A DNA stretch of 64,000 bases, from NCBI RefSeq assembly GCF_019343475.1, contig NZ_CP072453.1, forward strand, positions 3,534,001-3,598,000, in the 5' to 3' direction. The position numbers were made by a program, and so were the translations under genes. This DNA comes from Providencia sp. R33 (GTDB lineage: Bacteria > Pseudomonadota > Gammaproteobacteria > Enterobacterales > Enterobacteriaceae). Of the stretch, positions 9,528 through 17,083 are shown piece by piece (within the stretch, counting starts at the first letter, position 1; each line of letters begins with the position of its first letter). The notes beneath the pieces were generated by a model, which saw nothing but the letters and a program-made list of their open reading frames with translations, had not been told where the DNA came from and ran no database searches.

Positions 9528-10556
9528 GTGGAAAGTAAAAAACACAATAACACGGCAACAATGAAAGATGTTGCTAGTGCCGCGGGCGTTTCGACAGCGA
9601 CGGTCTCCAGAACATTAATGAACCCTGAAAAGGTCTCCCTACAGACCCGCCAAAAAGTCGAACAAGCGGTTATGGATGTTGGCTACTATCCTCACAACCT
9701 AGCAAGAAGCTATAAACGTAATGAATCAAAAACGATTCTTGTGCTCGTTCCAAATATTCGTGACCCATTTTTTAGTGATGTGGTCTGTGGCATTGAAGAA
9801 ATTGCCGCGCAAGAAGGTTACTTTGTGTTGATTGGTGATTGTAAGCACCAAGAGAAACAAGAGAATGCCTTTATTAACCTGATTATTACCAAACAAATCG
9901 ATGGCATGGTGTTGCTCGGTTCTAATATCCCATTCGATATTTCAACGGAAGAACAAAAAAACCTACCACCGATTGTGATGGCGAATGAATTTGCCCCTGA
10001 ATTAAAACTGCCTACGGTGCATATCGACAACTTAACCGCGGCATTTAATGCGACTCATTACCTGCAAAAACAAGGCCACAAGCTGATAGCCTGTATTGCT
10101 GGGCCATCACATATGCCACTGAGCCAATACCGTTTAGAAGGCTACAAAAAAGCGATGCTAAGAACAGGGGAAAAACTGCGGGAAGAATATATTATTCGTG
10201 GTGATTTTACCCATGAGGGCGGCGCAGAAGCGGTGAAGTCTCTGCTATCACTCCCTGAGCCACCCACTGCGATTTTTTGCCAAAGTGATATCATGGCGAT
10301 TGGCGCAATGTGGCAAGCCAAAAAAATGGGCTTAACTCTACCGGATGATTTATCGTTTGTCGGCTTTGATAATCTAGAACAAGCAAAATATACATTGCCT
10401 GCATTAACCACAGTGAACCAACCTCGCGCAGAAATTGGTCATCATGCAATGCAATTATTGCTCGAACAGATCCATGGCAACAACGTAACACCGGGTTCGC
10501 GTCTCCTAGATTCTGATTTAATCATCAGAGAGAGCACAAAAGCGCCTAAAAGCTAG
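9528..10556 (+). CDS. cytR: LacI-family transcriptional repressor CytR
   Basis: CytR represses nucleoside uptake and catabolism operons together with CRP, and cytidine relieves it. The 342-residue protein has the LacI-type helix-turn-helix at residues 11-35 (TMKDVASAAGVSTATVSRTL) with hinge helix NLARSYKRN, then a periplasmic-binding-protein-like effector domain. The start is GTG at 9528 with a strong AAGGAAGG site 5-12 bp before it. It lies between priA and ftsN as in E. coli, 73 bp before ftsN. LacI-type and CRP-like sites lie upstream. Confidence 0.95.
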   Translation: MESKKHNNTATMKDVASAAGVSTATVSRTLMNPEKVSLQTRQKVEQAVMDVGYYPHNLARSYKRNESKTILVLVPNIRDPFFSDVVCGIEEIAAQEGYFVLIGDCKHQEKQENAFINLIITKQIDGMVLLGSNIPFDISTEEQKNLPPIVMANEFAPELKLPTVHIDNLTAAFNATHYLQKQGHKLIACIAGPSHMPLSQYRLEGYKKAMLRTGEKLREEYIIRGDFTHEGGAEAVKSLLSLPEPPTAIFCQSDIMAIGAMWQAKKMGLTLPDDLSFVGFDNLEQAKYTLPALTTVNQPRAEIGHHAMQLLLEQIHGNNVTPGSRLLDSDLIIRESTKAPKS

Positions 10557-10629
10557 TCAAAATTGTTCAGGTTAAGTAACATGTTAATCCAAATGATGGC
10601 TAACAATTGATAACTAGTGAATTAATAGC

Positions 10630-11445
10630 GTGGCACAAAAAGATTATGTAGCTCGAGGGCGGTCAGCCGCCCGTAAAAAAGGCAAAGGGAAATCAAAAAA
10701 AGCGCAAGGGCTACCAATGACCACGTTGGTTGTTGCCGTAGCGATCGTCGCGCTATTTGTTGGCGGCCTGTTTTATATTACCCACAATAAAAAGGATGCG
10801 CCGCAGCCGCAAGTTGCCACGCCATCTGCACCACCGGGTAGTACACTTCCCCCCAAACCTGAAGAGCGCTGGCGCTATATTAAAGAATTAGAACGCCGTG
10901 GTGTTGATTTGCCAAGTACCCAGCAACCTAGCTCAGATAATAATATTCTGCGTCCTTCAGATTTAACCCCTGAACAACGCCAGCTATTAGAGCAAATGGA
11001 TTCTGATAGGCGTCAACCCGTGACGAATCTGCAAGAGGTTCCGTCCAATGGCAAGCCTATTCCACGTTCGCAAGTGATCATTAATGAACCTGCTCAACCT
11101 ATTGAGCCTGTTCAACGCAAACCCGTTGTAAATACTGAACCGAAACCAGAAACTCGCCCTGCCGCGCCAATTGCCCCGGTACAGCCAGCGACACCTGCCG
11201 AGCCAAAACCCGCAAATAACATGCAAAACATGTTGGTGCAATGTGGCTCATTCCGTACTGCCGATCAGGCAGAGTCTGTTCGCGCAACATTAGCGTTTGC
11301 AGGAATTGAAAGCAGAGTGACCGAAGGTGGTGGCTGGCATCGAATCGTTCTTGGCCCTTATTCCAAGTCAACCGCAGAGAAAATGCGCGACCGCGCAGCA
11401 GGTGTTGGCGTTTCGGGTTGTATTCTTCGTGCATCAGGGGGTTGA
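10630..11445 (+). CDS. ftsN: Cell division protein FtsN
   Basis: FtsN is the late divisome protein that triggers septal peptidoglycan synthesis by FtsWI. The 271-residue product shows the conserved basic cytoplasmic start MAQKDYVARGRSAARKKGKG, one transmembrane helix near residues 35-55 (TTLVVAVAIVALFVGGLFY), a Pro/Gln-rich periplasmic linker with the essential-helix region around 80-120, and a C-terminal SPOR domain from about residue 195 (LVQCGSFRTADQAESVRATL) with a conserved cysteine pair. It is shorter than E. coli FtsN (about 319 residues), mainly in the linker. The start is GTG at 10630. Its stop codon overlaps the -35 element of the hslVU heat-shock promoter. Confidence 0.95.
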   Translation: MAQKDYVARGRSAARKKGKGKSKKAQGLPMTTLVVAVAIVALFVGGLFYITHNKKDAPQPQVATPSAPPGSTLPPKPEERWRYIKELERRGVDLPSTQQPSSDNNILRPSDLTPEQRQLLEQMDSDRRQPVTNLQEVPSNGKPIPRSQVIINEPAQPIEPVQRKPVVNTEPKPETRPAAPIAPVQPATPAEPKPANNMQNMLVQCGSFRTADQAESVRATLAFAGIESRVTEGGGWHRIVLGPYSKSTAEKMRDRAAGVGVSGCILRASGG

Positions 11446-11469
11446 AAAACCCCATCCCCCACCCCATCT
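11441..11469 (+). promoter_or_regulatory. Sigma-32 heat-shock promoter of hslVU
   Basis: A -35 element GTTGAAA (11441-11447), a 14-base spacer and a -10 element CCCCATCT (11462-11469) match the RpoH consensus (CTTGAAA / CCCCATNT) at all but one base. The -35 overlaps the ftsN stop TGA (11443-11445). This fits the known heat-shock control of hslVU. Confidence 0.85.
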
Positions 11470-11516
11470 ACTGTTTTAACGCACTCATGAGCGGTTGTTT
11501 TTATCTTCAACCTAGT

Positions 11517-11549
11517 CCAAGTGATAGCTAATCAACAACTATCACTTGG
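11517..11549 (+). promoter_or_regulatory. 5'-leader hairpin of hslVU
   Basis: Perfect 11-bp stem CCAAGTGATAG / CTATCACTTGG with an 11-base loop, between the sigma-32 promoter and hslV. It may correspond to the stable 5'-UTR stem structure reported for E. coli hslVU mRNA. Because GGGTTTTGTC follows, it could instead terminate ftsN read-through. Confidence 0.6.
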
Positions 11550-11611
11550 GTTTTGTCTCTCGAAAATAAAACTCAACTGCATTTTTTTGTAATAAAACCA
11601 GGGGCTAACTC

Positions 11612-12142
11612 ATGACAACAATCGTAAGTGTTCGCCGTAATGGCCAGGTCGTAATTGGTGGTGATGGACAGGCGACGATGGGTAATACCGTCATGAAAGG
11701 CAATGTCCGCAAAGTTCGCCGTCTCTATAATGACAAAGTCATTGCCGGATTTGCCGGTGGCACCGCAGACGCATTCACGCTTTTTGAACTGTTCGAACGC
11801 AAACTCGAACTGCACCAAGGCCATTTAACCAAAGCGGCCGTAGAACTCGCTAAAGATTGGCGTACAGACCGTATGTTACGCAAACTAGAAGCGCTGCTTG
11901 CCGTAGCGGATGAACACACCTCCCTCATCATTACCGGTAATGGTGACGTCGTTCAGCCAGAAAACGATTTAATCGCTATTGGCTCAGGTGGTCCCTATGC
12001 ACAATCTGCTGCACGTGCACTGTTAGAAAATACAGATTTAAGCGCGAAAGAAATCGCGGAAAAAGCGCTCGCCATTGCGGGTGATATCTGTATTTACACC
12101 AACCATAATGTCAACTTTGAAGAAATTTCTTCAAAATCATAA
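11612..12142 (+). CDS. hslV: HslV peptidase subunit of the HslVU protease
   Basis: HslV forms a double hexamer of proteasome-beta-type subunits that degrade proteins unfolded by HslU. The product is 176 residues, the family length. It begins MTTIVSVRRNG, so removal of Met exposes the catalytic N-terminal threonine. The GDGQATMGNTVMKGNVRKVRR and IAIGSGGPYAQSAARALL stretches are nearly identical to E. coli; the first is only partly quoted here as a landmark. It is followed 11 bp later by hslU, and the operon runs from the RpoH promoter at 11441. Confidence 0.97.
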   Translation: MTTIVSVRRNGQVVIGGDGQATMGNTVMKGNVRKVRRLYNDKVIAGFAGGTADAFTLFELFERKLELHQGHLTKAAVELAKDWRTDRMLRKLEALLAVADEHTSLIITGNGDVVQPENDLIAIGSGGPYAQSAARALLENTDLSAKEIAEKALAIAGDICIYTNHNVNFEEISSKS

Positions 12143-12153
12143 GGATTGTTAGC

Positions 12154-13488
12154 ATGTCCGAAATGACTCCACGCGAAATTGTCAGCGAACTCGACAATCA
12201 TATTATTGGCCAAAACAAAGCTAAACGTTCTGTTGCGATTGCCCTGCGTAACCGCTGGCGCCGTATGCAGTTAAACGAAGTGTTACGCCATGAAGTCACA
12301 CCGAAAAATATTCTGATGATTGGCCCAACTGGGGTCGGTAAAACTGAAATTGCCCGCCGCCTTGCAAAATTAGCCAATGCGCCATTTATCAAAGTTGAAG
12401 CGACCAAATTTACTGAAGTCGGTTATGTGGGTAAAGAAGTCGACTCCATTATCCGTGATTTAACCGACTCCGCAGTGAAAATGGTACGTCTGCAATCCAT
12501 TGAAAAAAACCGCTATCGTGCGGAAGAAATGGCAGAAGAACGTATTCTGGATGTATTAATTCCACCAGCGAAAAACAACTGGGGCCAAGCTGAGCCAAAC
12601 GATGAGCATTCACCAGCCCGCCAAACTTTCCGTAAAAAATTACGTGAAGGCCAGTTAGACGATAAAGAAATTGAGATTGAAGTTGCTGCGTCACCAATGG
12701 GTGTTGAAATTATGGCACCTCCAGGTATGGAAGAGATGACCAACCAGCTGCAATCGATGTTCCAAAACCTCGCAGGGCAAAAACAGAAACCTCGTAAGAT
12801 GAAAATCAAAGAGGCATTCAAACTGCTGGTGGAAGAAGAAGCCGCTAAGCTCGTTAACCCTGAAGAGTTAAAAGAGCAAGCCATTGAAGCCGTTGAGCAA
12901 AACGGTATCGTGTTTATCGATGAGTTCGACAAAATCTGTAAACGCGGTGGGCAAAGTTCAGGTCCGGATGTTTCTCGTGAAGGGGTACAACGTGACTTAC
13001 TGCCACTTATCGAGGGTTGTACCATTTCCACTAAACATGGCATGGTAAAAACTGACCATATCCTGTTTATTGCCTCTGGTGCGTTCCAAGTTTCTAGCCC
13101 ATCGGATTTAATTCCTGAATTGCAAGGCCGTTTGCCAATTCGTGTTGAGTTACAAGCGCTGACCACTGAAGATTTTGTACGTATCTTAACGGAGCCAAAT
13201 GCCTCTTTAACGGAACAATATAAAGCGCTGATGGCGACTGAAGGCGTGAATATTGAGTTCACAACTGACGGTATCCGTAAAATTGCGGAATCGGCATGGC
13301 AGGTCAATGAGTCTACCGAAAATATCGGTGCACGCCGCCTGCACACTGTGCTGGAGCGTTTAATGGAAGACATCTCTTTTGATGCGAGCGACCGTAATGG
13401 CCAAACCATCCAAATTGATGCGCAATACGTGAAACAGCACTTAGATGAGCTGGTTGCGGACGAAGACTTGAGCAGATTTATTTTATAA
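12154..13488 (+). CDS. hslU: HslU ATPase/unfoldase subunit of the HslVU protease
   Basis: HslU is the AAA+ hexamer that unfolds substrates and threads them into HslV. The 444 residues match the family length. Walker A GPTGVGKTEIARR lies near residue 57 and Walker B GIVFIDEFDKI near 250, with the charged intermediate (I) domain between them (about 110-240), and sensor 2 within ENIGARRLHTVLERLMED. The C-terminus DLSRFIL is the peptide that docks into and activates HslV. An intrinsic terminator follows at 13535-13565. Confidence 0.97.
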   Translation: MSEMTPREIVSELDNHIIGQNKAKRSVAIALRNRWRRMQLNEVLRHEVTPKNILMIGPTGVGKTEIARRLAKLANAPFIKVEATKFTEVGYVGKEVDSIIRDLTDSAVKMVRLQSIEKNRYRAEEMAEERILDVLIPPAKNNWGQAEPNDEHSPARQTFRKKLREGQLDDKEIEIEVAASPMGVEIMAPPGMEEMTNQLQSMFQNLAGQKQKPRKMKIKEAFKLLVEEEAAKLVNPEELKEQAIEAVEQNGIVFIDEFDKICKRGGQSSGPDVSREGVQRDLLPLIEGCTISTKHGMVKTDHILFIASGAFQVSSPSDLIPELQGRLPIRVELQALTTEDFVRILTEPNASLTEQYKALMATEGVNIEFTTDGIRKIAESAWQVNESTENIGARRLHTVLERLMEDISFDASDRNGQTIQIDAQYVKQHLDELVADEDLSRFIL

Positions 13489-13534
13489 TCTTATTAATTA
13501 TCAGGTTTTCATGTATCCTTAATATACATCGACT

Positions 13535-13565
13535 AAAGTGCAGCTTTTATCGCTGCACTTTTTTC
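13535..13565 (+). terminator. hslVU intrinsic terminator
   Basis: Perfect stem AAAGTGCAGC (13535-13544) / GCTGCACTTT (13552-13561) followed by a T-run. Confidence 0.9.
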
Positions 13566-13674
13566 TATGAAATATTCAGCCCATTGCATTGAATATACTC
13601 AGGTATTTCTCCATGCGGTGGGTTATTACATTGTTAAGATCGCATCTCAAAGAGTTTGAATTATAGGTAACTGC

Positions 13675-14598
13675 ATGCAGCCGACATCCACAACAATAAG
13701 TCGTAAACAAGCTTGGATTGAAAGTCTTCGCCCTAAAACCCTCCCACTTGGGGTTATCGCCATTGTCACTGGCTCTGCACTCACCTATCTAACAGGTAAC
13801 TTTAAATGGCCTGTCGCCCTGCTTGCACTGATTACAGCAGGCTTACTGCAAATTTTATCTAACCTCGCGAATGATTACGGCGATGCAGTGAAAGGGTCAG
13901 ATACCGCTGAACGTATTGGGCCACTACGCGGAATGCAAAAAGGGGTAATTACCCAAGCAGATATGAAAAAAGCGCTGAAACTCAATATCACCGCTGCCTG
14001 CTTATCTGGCTTATTGTTGATTATTGTCGCCTGCGAAAAGCCCGAAGATGCCTTTGGCTTTCTTGCGCTAGGCCTCGTGGCGATTGTTGCTGCGATTACC
14101 TATACCGTGGGCAAAAAACCCTATGGCTATCTGGGGTTAGGCGATATCTCTGTCTTAATTTTCTTTGGTTGGCTAAGTGTGATTGGTACCTATTATCTGC
14201 AAGCTAATACATTCAACATCATCACCGTACTGCCTGCAACAGCATGTGGACTGCTTTCTGTCGCCGTATTAAATATCAACAATATGCGTGATATTGAAAA
14301 CGATATCAAAGCAGGGAAAAACACCTTAGCGGTGCGTTTAGGGCCACAAGGTGCGCGTATTTATCATGCAATTATTATTATCGTTGCCATCTTGTGTTTA
14401 GTGTTATTTAAACTTATCTACCTATCAGGGTGGAGTGGTTGGTTATTCTTATTGGCCGTGCCAGTACTGCTCAATCACCTCCGTCGTGTTCTAACCGACC
14501 CAACCCCAGAAGGGATGCGCCCTCTTCTTGAAAACATGGTTAAAGCCGCTCTTGTGACGAACGTTTTATTCGCTATTGGCGTGGTAATGAGTAAATAA
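13675..14598 (+). CDS. menA: 1,4-dihydroxy-2-naphthoate octaprenyltransferase
   Basis: MenA is an inner-membrane UbiA-family prenyltransferase that attaches the polyprenyl chain to dihydroxynaphthoate in menaquinone synthesis. The 307-residue protein begins with the conserved WIESLRPKTLPLG, carries the first aspartate motif NDYGDAVKGSDTAERIGP and the second NNMRDIENDIKAGKNTLAVR, and shows eight or nine hydrophobic helices. Its position between hslU and rraA matches E. coli. A GC-rich hairpin at 14630-14647 follows. Confidence 0.96.
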   Translation: MQPTSTTISRKQAWIESLRPKTLPLGVIAIVTGSALTYLTGNFKWPVALLALITAGLLQILSNLANDYGDAVKGSDTAERIGPLRGMQKGVITQADMKKALKLNITAACLSGLLLIIVACEKPEDAFGFLALGLVAIVAAITYTVGKKPYGYLGLGDISVLIFFGWLSVIGTYYLQANTFNIITVLPATACGLLSVAVLNINNMRDIENDIKAGKNTLAVRLGPQGARIYHAIIIIVAILCLVLFKLIYLSGWSGWLFLLAVPVLLNHLRRVLTDPTPEGMRPLLENMVKAALVTNVLFAIGVVMSK

Positions 14599-14629
14599 CC
14601 TGCGTTATTTGACCATTTTTTGACTTTTT

Positions 14630-14656
14630 CCGCCTATTTTTAGGCGGGGAATTTTG
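14630..14656 (+). terminator. Possible menA terminator
   Basis: Stem CCGCCTA (14630-14636) / TAGGCGG (14641-14647), followed by GGAATTTT. The T-run is short, so termination may be partial and could allow read-through into rraA. Confidence 0.45.
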
Positions 14657-14718
14657 CCAAGTGCAGATCAAAAGGGATATACTGGTATTCTCTTGCAGCA
14701 AAAAAAGACCTAAATCCT

Positions 14719-15237
14719 ATGAAATATGATACTTCCGAACTCTGCGATATATACCAAGAAAGCGTTAACGTGGTAGAACCTCTTTTCTCCAACTTTGGTG
14801 GACGTACTTCATTTGGCGGTCAAATCATTACAGTGAAGTGCTTTGAAGATAACGGCCTCCTGTATGATTTGCTGGAAGAAGAAGGCGCTGGCCGTATTCT
14901 GCTCGTTGATGGTGGCGGTTCTGTCCGTAAAGCGTTAATCGATGCCGAAGTGGCAAGGTTAGCTGTTGATAACCACTGGGAAGGCATTGTGGTTTATGGT
15001 GCCGTGCGTCAGGTTGATGCCCTGATGGAACTCGACCTTGGCATTCAAGCCATCGCTGCGATGCCTGCGGGCTGCCCTGATGAAGGTATCGGCGAAAGTG
15101 ATATTCGCGTTAACTTTGGTGGCGTTACGTTCTTCTCAGGTGATTATCTATATGCGGATAATACCGGTATGATTTTATCTGAAGAACCGCTCAGCACCAG
15201 TAATGACGATGAATTTAACGACGTTATCGACGAATAG
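14719..15237 (+). CDS. rraA: Ribonuclease E activity regulator RraA
   Basis: RraA is a trimeric ring protein that binds RNase E and the RhlB helicase and dampens RNA decay. The 172-residue product matches E. coli RraA closely (MKYDTSELCDIYQE, FGGRTSFGGQI, LLVDGGGSVRKALI), with an extra acidic tail (SEEPLSTSNDDEFNDVIDE) about 11 residues longer. It resembles the class II aldolase/methyltransferase MenG fold but has no methyltransferase role. The menA-rraA-zapB order is conserved. An intrinsic terminator follows. Confidence 0.95.
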   Translation: MKYDTSELCDIYQESVNVVEPLFSNFGGRTSFGGQIITVKCFEDNGLLYDLLEEEGAGRILLVDGGGSVRKALIDAEVARLAVDNHWEGIVVYGAVRQVDALMELDLGIQAIAAMPAGCPDEGIGESDIRVNFGGVTFFSGDYLYADNTGMILSEEPLSTSNDDEFNDVIDE

Positions 15238-15260
15238 TCTTCACAAATAAAAAATTCGAT

Positions 15261-15288
15261 AAATAAGGGCAATCGCCCTTATTTTTTT
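15261..15288 (+). terminator. rraA intrinsic terminator
   Basis: Perfect stem AAATAAGGGC (15261-15270) / GCCCTTATTT (15275-15284) with loop AATC, then a T-run. Confidence 0.9.
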
Positions 15289-15362
15289 GCCTATAAAACA
15301 AACGCTCGTTTATTTTTACAGCAAATGCAACGATGATTGAATTCGAAAGTTGCTATAAATAT

Positions 15363-15386
15363 AAAAAAGGTCACTTCACAGTGACC
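15363..15386 (-). terminator. Minus-strand terminator for zapB
   Basis: Stem GGTCACT (15369-15375) / AGTGACC (15380-15386). On the minus strand it runs into TTTTTT (15368-15363). The zapB mRNA would therefore carry the ERIC pair in its 3' untranslated region. Confidence 0.8.
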
Positions 15387-15437
15387 TCATTTGCATACTG
15401 GGTTTTCTTTTGGTGTTTATCGTTCGAGAAAAACCAA

Positions 15438-15566
15438 TATTTCCTCTAAATAGTTCGCTTCGTAGGTAGGCGGTAAACGACGCTAACCCAAGGAGCATAC
15501 ATAAGTATGTGACTTGGGTAGCACAGTGCAACCAACACCCCTACGAACCGAAATATGACGAGGAAA
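15438..15566. repeat. ERIC element (complete unit), cluster A
   Basis: About 128 bp with ERIC landmarks: the left arm TAGGTAGGCGGTAAACGA, the core GGAGCATACATAAGTATGTG, ACCAACACCCCTACG, and the closing ATATGACGAGG. ERICs are imperfect palindromes dispersed in enterobacterial intergenic DNA. This unit is joined directly to a second, truncated one. Confidence 0.85.
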
Positions 15567-15668
15567 CTGGTAGGCGGCAAGTCAATAAGACCCTAGGAGC
15601 ATACATAAGTATGTGACTAGGGCGAAGAGACGAAGCCAACACCCCTACAACGCGAAGCATGACGAGAA
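15567..15668. repeat. ERIC element (5'-truncated unit), cluster A
   Basis: A second copy begins at TGGTAGGCGGCAAG and repeats the core GGAGCATACATAAGTATGTG and the ending GCATGACGAGAAA. It ends one base before the zapB stop codon. Between the rraA terminator and this cluster there is no gene. Confidence 0.8.
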
Positions 15669-15669
15669 A

Positions 15670-15909
15670 TTACACTTCTTCCATCTTACCTAGCAGAGTC
15701 CGCAACCTCTCCTGCCAAGCTTGTTGCTCTTGTTTCAGTTGCTCATTTTCACGCACTAATGAATCGGTCCCTGATTTTGCAGTTTCTAATTCTTGGCTCA
15801 ATGCGCCGTTTTTATCTTTTAATTCGTCGATTTCCATCTGTAACAGGGTGATTGTATCAATCGCTTGTTGAACTTTGGATTCGAGTTTCTCAAATACTTC
15901 AAATGACAT
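15670..15909 (-). CDS. zapB: Cell division protein ZapB
   Basis: ZapB is a small, almost wholly coiled-coil cytoplasmic protein that binds ZapA and links the Z-ring to the MatP-bound terminus. Starting at the ATG at 15909 (MSFEVFEKLESKVQQAIDTI) it has 79 residues against 81 in E. coli, with unbroken heptads (LQMEIDELKDKNGALSQELE). A longer upstream reading to 16089 has no homology. Its 3' end abuts an ERIC pair. It is divergent from glpF. Confidence 0.95.
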   Translation of the reverse strand: MSFEVFEKLESKVQQAIDTITLLQMEIDELKDKNGALSQELETAKSGTDSLVRENEQLKQEQQAWQERLRTLLGKMEEV

Positions 15910-16093
15910 GTTTCTGGTCTCCCTTATCAGCTTTAACACGATTGTAAGTAGCATGATCCTCTGTGTCCAGCGCCATCCATCTGATTCCGCATATTGTTGT
16001 TGCAAAAACACTGGTCGGATCACATCACAAAGGTCGATTCCATCACTATTTTTGTTTGTTTTTGTTCGCTTTAGTGATGTAACACGCATTTTT

Positions 16094-16133
16094 CAATTTC
16101 GATATTTCTCGTTTATGTTCTTTAACGATAAAT
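16094..16133. promoter_or_regulatory. Two adjacent GlpR operators upstream of glpF
   Basis: Two contiguous 20-bp sites: CAATTTCGATATTTCTCGTT (16094-16113), about 15 of 20 positions matching, and TATGTTCTTTAACGATAAAT (16114-16133), 18 of 20 matching the GlpR consensus WATKYTCGWWAWCGMTMATW. A weaker half-site follows at about 16147-16166. GlpR represses glpFK until glycerol-3-phosphate binds. The region 15910-16219 also holds the zapB leader and an inverted repeat at 16041-16079. Confidence 0.75.
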
Positions 16134-16219
16134 TTACAGCTAAGGGTTTTCGATTAGAAAATCTTAACTTAAAAAAACATTACAATAATTTTCATTTTCA
16201 TTTTCGTAGGATAGAACAT

Positions 16220-17080
16220 ATGAGCCAAATGACCTCAACATCACTCACTGGTCAGTGCATCTCGGAGTTTTTAGGGACTGCACTACTGGTATTTTTTGGT
16301 TTAGGTTGTGTTGCCGCCGTAAGAATAGCAGGGGCACAGCTTGGCCTCTGGGAAATTAGTGTTATCTGGGGGTTTGGCGTTGCTTTAGCCGTTTACCTCA
16401 CCGCAGGTATCTCAGGCGCTCACCTTAACCCCGCTGTAACCCTTGCTTTGTGGCTATTTGCTTGCTTTGATAAACGCAAAGTTGTGCCGTATATCATTGC
16501 GCAAATGCTGGGCGGTTTTTGTGCTGCTGCACTGGTTTACGCCATGTACTCCCCTGTTTTTTTCGATTACGAACAAGTTCACCACATTATCCGTGGCACG
16601 CAAGAAAGTTTATTCACCGCAGGAGTATTTTCGACTTACCCTGCTCCGCAAATTAGTGTCTTCCACGCATTCTTTATTGAAGTCGTCATCGCTGCCATTC
16701 TCGTTTGCTTAATCTTAGGCTTAACTGACGATGGCAATGGTGTACCCCGTGGCCCTCTCGCCCCACTATTAATTGGTATCTTAATCGCGGTTATTGGCGG
16801 CTCATTCGGCCCATTAACAGGCTTCGCCCTCAACCCAGCGCGTGATTTCGGCCCTAAAGTTGTCGCTTATCTCGCTGGATGGGGCGACATCGCCTTTACA
16901 GGTGGCCGCGATATTCCTTATTTCCTTGTCCCATTGACAGCACCGATTGTCGGTGGTCTGCTAGGGGCCTTCGGTTATCGCAAATTAATCGGTCGCCACT
17001 TACCGTGCATGGTATGTGAAGAAGAGACCAAAGCAGAAAAATTATCCGTCAAAAATCCAAAATCCTCGGAACAGGCTTAA
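16220..17080 (+). CDS. glpF: Glycerol facilitator (aquaglyceroporin) GlpF
   Basis: GlpF is a tetrameric inner-membrane channel for glycerol. The ATG at 16220 (MSQMTSTSLTGQCISEFLG, after GTAGGA) gives 286 residues against 281 in E. coli; upstream in-frame sequence from 15875 is untranslated leader. The two half-helix NPA motifs are present (SGAHLNPAVTLAL and GFALNPARDFGPK, the latter with the Arg/Asp typical of glycerol channels). Six membrane helices are visible. It is 3 bp from glpK, so they are co-transcribed. Confidence 0.97.
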   Translation: MSQMTSTSLTGQCISEFLGTALLVFFGLGCVAAVRIAGAQLGLWEISVIWGFGVALAVYLTAGISGAHLNPAVTLALWLFACFDKRKVVPYIIAQMLGGFCAAALVYAMYSPVFFDYEQVHHIIRGTQESLFTAGVFSTYPAPQISVFHAFFIEVVIAAILVCLILGLTDDGNGVPRGPLAPLLIGILIAVIGGSFGPLTGFALNPARDFGPKVVAYLAGWGDIAFTGGRDIPYFLVPLTAPIVGGLLGAFGYRKLIGRHLPCMVCEEETKAEKLSVKNPKSSEQA

Positions 17081-17083
17081 ATT

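Noticed and set aside
12513..13409. A 298-codon open frame on the minus strand opposite hslU
   Set aside because: It is a shadow of the highly conserved hslU gene, Ser/Ile-rich with no recognisable domain and no ribosome site.
15875..16219. N-terminal extension of GlpF by about 115 residues
   Set aside because: The extension overlaps zapB and the GlpR operators and has no channel homology; the ATG at 16220 gives the family start.
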